Source: Eubacterium sp. (GTDB lineage Bacteria; Bacillota; Clostridia; Oscillospirales; Acutalibacteraceae). Taken from it: a stretch of DNA of 64,000 nt. Both the position numbers and the translations under genes were made by a program. The notes below the pieces were generated by a model. That model was not told the origin of the DNA. It did not search any database and saw only the letters and a list, made by a program, of their open reading frames with translations. The stretch spans positions 40,914-104,913 of the forward strand of contig JAFSRN010000016.1 in NCBI GenBank assembly GCA_017446095.1. The letters are read 5' to 3'. Numbering within the stretch: position 1 is the first letter of the stretch; each line of letters opens with the position of its first letter. Positions 62,998-64,000 of the stretch are shown here, in pieces.

Positions 62998-63794
62998 TGC
63001 TTGAAATTAAGAATGTTCACAAAACCTTCAACCCCGGTACTATTAACGAAAAAAAGGCGCTCAGCGGTATTGACCTCACTCTTAACGAGGGCGATTTCGT
63101 AACCGTTATAGGCGGTAACGGCGCAGGTAAATCCACAATGCTCAATATGGTTGCAGGCGTTTATCCCGTTGACTGCGGCAGCATTATTATCGACGGCGTT
63201 GACGTTACAAAGCTTCCCGAGCACAAAAGGGCAAAATACATCGGCAGAGTTTTCCAGGACCCGATGACGGGCACCGCTGCCGATATGCAGATAATTGAAA
63301 ATCTTGCGCTTGCTTCGCGCAGAGGTCAGCACAGGGGACTTGCACCGGGCGTGCGCAGTAAAGAGAGAGCGCAGCTAAAAGAGATGCTTGCTCACCTCGA
63401 TCTCGGTCTTGAGGACAGACTCACATCAAAGGTAGGTCTGCTTTCGGGCGGTCAGCGCCAGGCAATCACGCTACTTATGGCAACGCTCAAAAAGCCGAAG
63501 CTGCTTCTGCTCGACGAGCACACAGCGGCTCTCGACCCCAAAACCGCAAAAAAGGTGCTTGACCTTACGGAAAAAATCGTAAGCGAAAATAACCTTACAA
63601 CCATTATGATTACCCACAATATGCGCGACGCGATTAACATCGGTAACCGTCTGATTATGATGAACGACGGTAAGATTATCTACGATGTTTCGGGCGAAGA
63701 GAAGAAAAGTCTTCACAAGTCCGACCTGCTTGAAAAGTTCAAGACAGGCGCCGGCGCAGACCTTGAAAACGACAGAATGCTTTTAGCAGAATAA
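62997..63794 (+). CDS. ABC transporter ATP-binding protein (TrpZ-like)
   Basis: A 265-residue ATPase with Walker A GGNGAGKSTM (about residues 38-47), a Q-loop at VFQDPMTGTA, signature LLSGGQRQAITLLMA, Walker B LLLLDEHTAAL and switch-His MITHNMRDA. In most ABC ATPases the residue after LLLDE belongs to P or H; H as here is typical of the sugar/branched-chain-like subgroup. It overlaps the permease gene by one base and gets its substrate from the lipoprotein encoded 1.2 kb upstream. Confidence 0.93.
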   Translation: MLEIKNVHKTFNPGTINEKKALSGIDLTLNEGDFVTVIGGNGAGKSTMLNMVAGVYPVDCGSIIIDGVDVTKLPEHKRAKYIGRVFQDPMTGTAADMQIIENLALASRRGQHRGLAPGVRSKERAQLKEMLAHLDLGLEDRLTSKVGLLSGGQRQAITLLMATLKKPKLLLLDEHTAALDPKTAKKVLDLTEKIVSENNLTTIMITHNMRDAINIGNRLIMMNDGKIIYDVSGEEKKSLHKSDLLEKFKTGAGADLENDRMLLAE

Positions 63795-63866
63795 AAAAAC
63801 CCGCTTGGGGCACCCTGCATAAATAGGGTTAGGTTTTGGCTTTGTCATTTTGCCCCTATAGACATT

Positions 63867-63907
63867 AAAAACCGCCTGAATACGCGAGTATGCAGGCGGT
63901 TTTGTAA
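63867..63907 (+). terminator. Terminator of the permease-ATPase operon
   Basis: AAAACCGCCTG / CAGGCGGTTTT, 11-bp perfect stem with an imperfectly paired loop (AATACGCGAGTATG), then TGTAATCC. The remaining bases to 64000 hold no recognisable gene. Confidence 0.8.
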
Positions 63908-64000
63908 TCCCTTTATGACCTAAAATTACTTTGCCAAAACTGCTTCGCACCCAAAAATGAGCATATTTTTTGTTAGAACAAAGCACAAAATCACCGTAAG

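Noticed and set aside
63783-63986. A 67-residue minus-strand open frame at the window end
   Set aside because: It runs through the ATPase-gene terminator hairpin, lacks a ribosome site and resembles no family.

Overview
The window looks like a chromosomal segment of a Gram-positive, anaerobic, gut-type member of the Clostridia, probably Oscillospiraceae/Ruminococcaceae in the broad sense; the genus cannot be read from the sequence. Support comes from strong AGGAGG ribosome sites, sigma-70/SigA-type promoters with 16-17 bp spacers, RNase Y, an FHA-FtsW-PBP elongation cluster, a Wzz/CpsD tyrosine-kinase capsule locus, GPH-family sugar symporters, a ferredoxin-type thioredoxin reductase and a cobalamin riboswitch. 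Coding sequence is moderately GC-rich and intergenic DNA is AT-rich.

Layout. 1-7.4 kb (mostly minus): an edge-truncated FAD oxidoreductase, a CdaR-like regulator, an rRNA pseudouridine synthase, a DUF4830-like protein, and the PBP / FtsW-RodA / FHA peptidoglycan cluster. 7.5-14.1 kb: galM, an acyltransferase, an acyl-CoA ligase behind a palindromic operator, a YjdF-like membrane protein and a GH30 glycosidase. 14.1-18.4 kb: a methionine operon (metF, a free-standing MetH activation domain, a shortened metH, an Rrf2 regulator). 18.4-24.3 kb: a GPH transporter with an anchored partner, a secreted LCAT-like lipase, and an iolB-PHP pair. 24.3-29.6 kb: nadC-nadB without nadA, murA, yycJ-rlmH. 29.7-33.4 kb: a PadR regulator with two HAAS-domain membrane proteins sharing a recently duplicated N-terminus. 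33.5-35.5 kb: a cobalamin riboswitch with a terminator, controlling a secreted alpha/alpha-toroid protein. 35.6-44.6 kb: glutathione peroxidase, an unusual thioredoxin reductase plus thioredoxin, a lipoprotein lipase, a HAD phosphatase, fumC, an SDR-methyltransferase-transporter operon with a divergent TetR gene. 44.6-58.7 kb (minus): a 13-gene capsule/exopolysaccharide operon read from one strong promoter. 58.8-64 kb: rny and a TrpXYZ-like ABC transporter.

Genes work together in several visible units: wall elongation (FHA-FtsW-PBP), one-carbon/methionine synthesis using B12 (metF-metH), B12 sensing plus a putative corrinoid-binding surface protein, thiol redox (gpx, TrxR-like, trxA), and surface polysaccharide assembly (initiating transferase, glycosyltransferases, flippase, polymerase, length control, LicD decoration).

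A second layer of structure runs through the intergenic DNA: about twenty islands of short palindromes, many bounded by inverted TGTAGGGG / CCCCTACA ends and often joined to degenerate 7-9 bp tandem repeats. They occur roughly every 3 kb but are nearly absent from the capsule operon. Some palindromes of the same type sit at transcription ends followed by T-runs and seem to serve as terminators. The riboswitch-toroid unit and this repeat family are the most interesting items here. No tRNA, rRNA, CRISPR array, transposase or phage gene was recognised.
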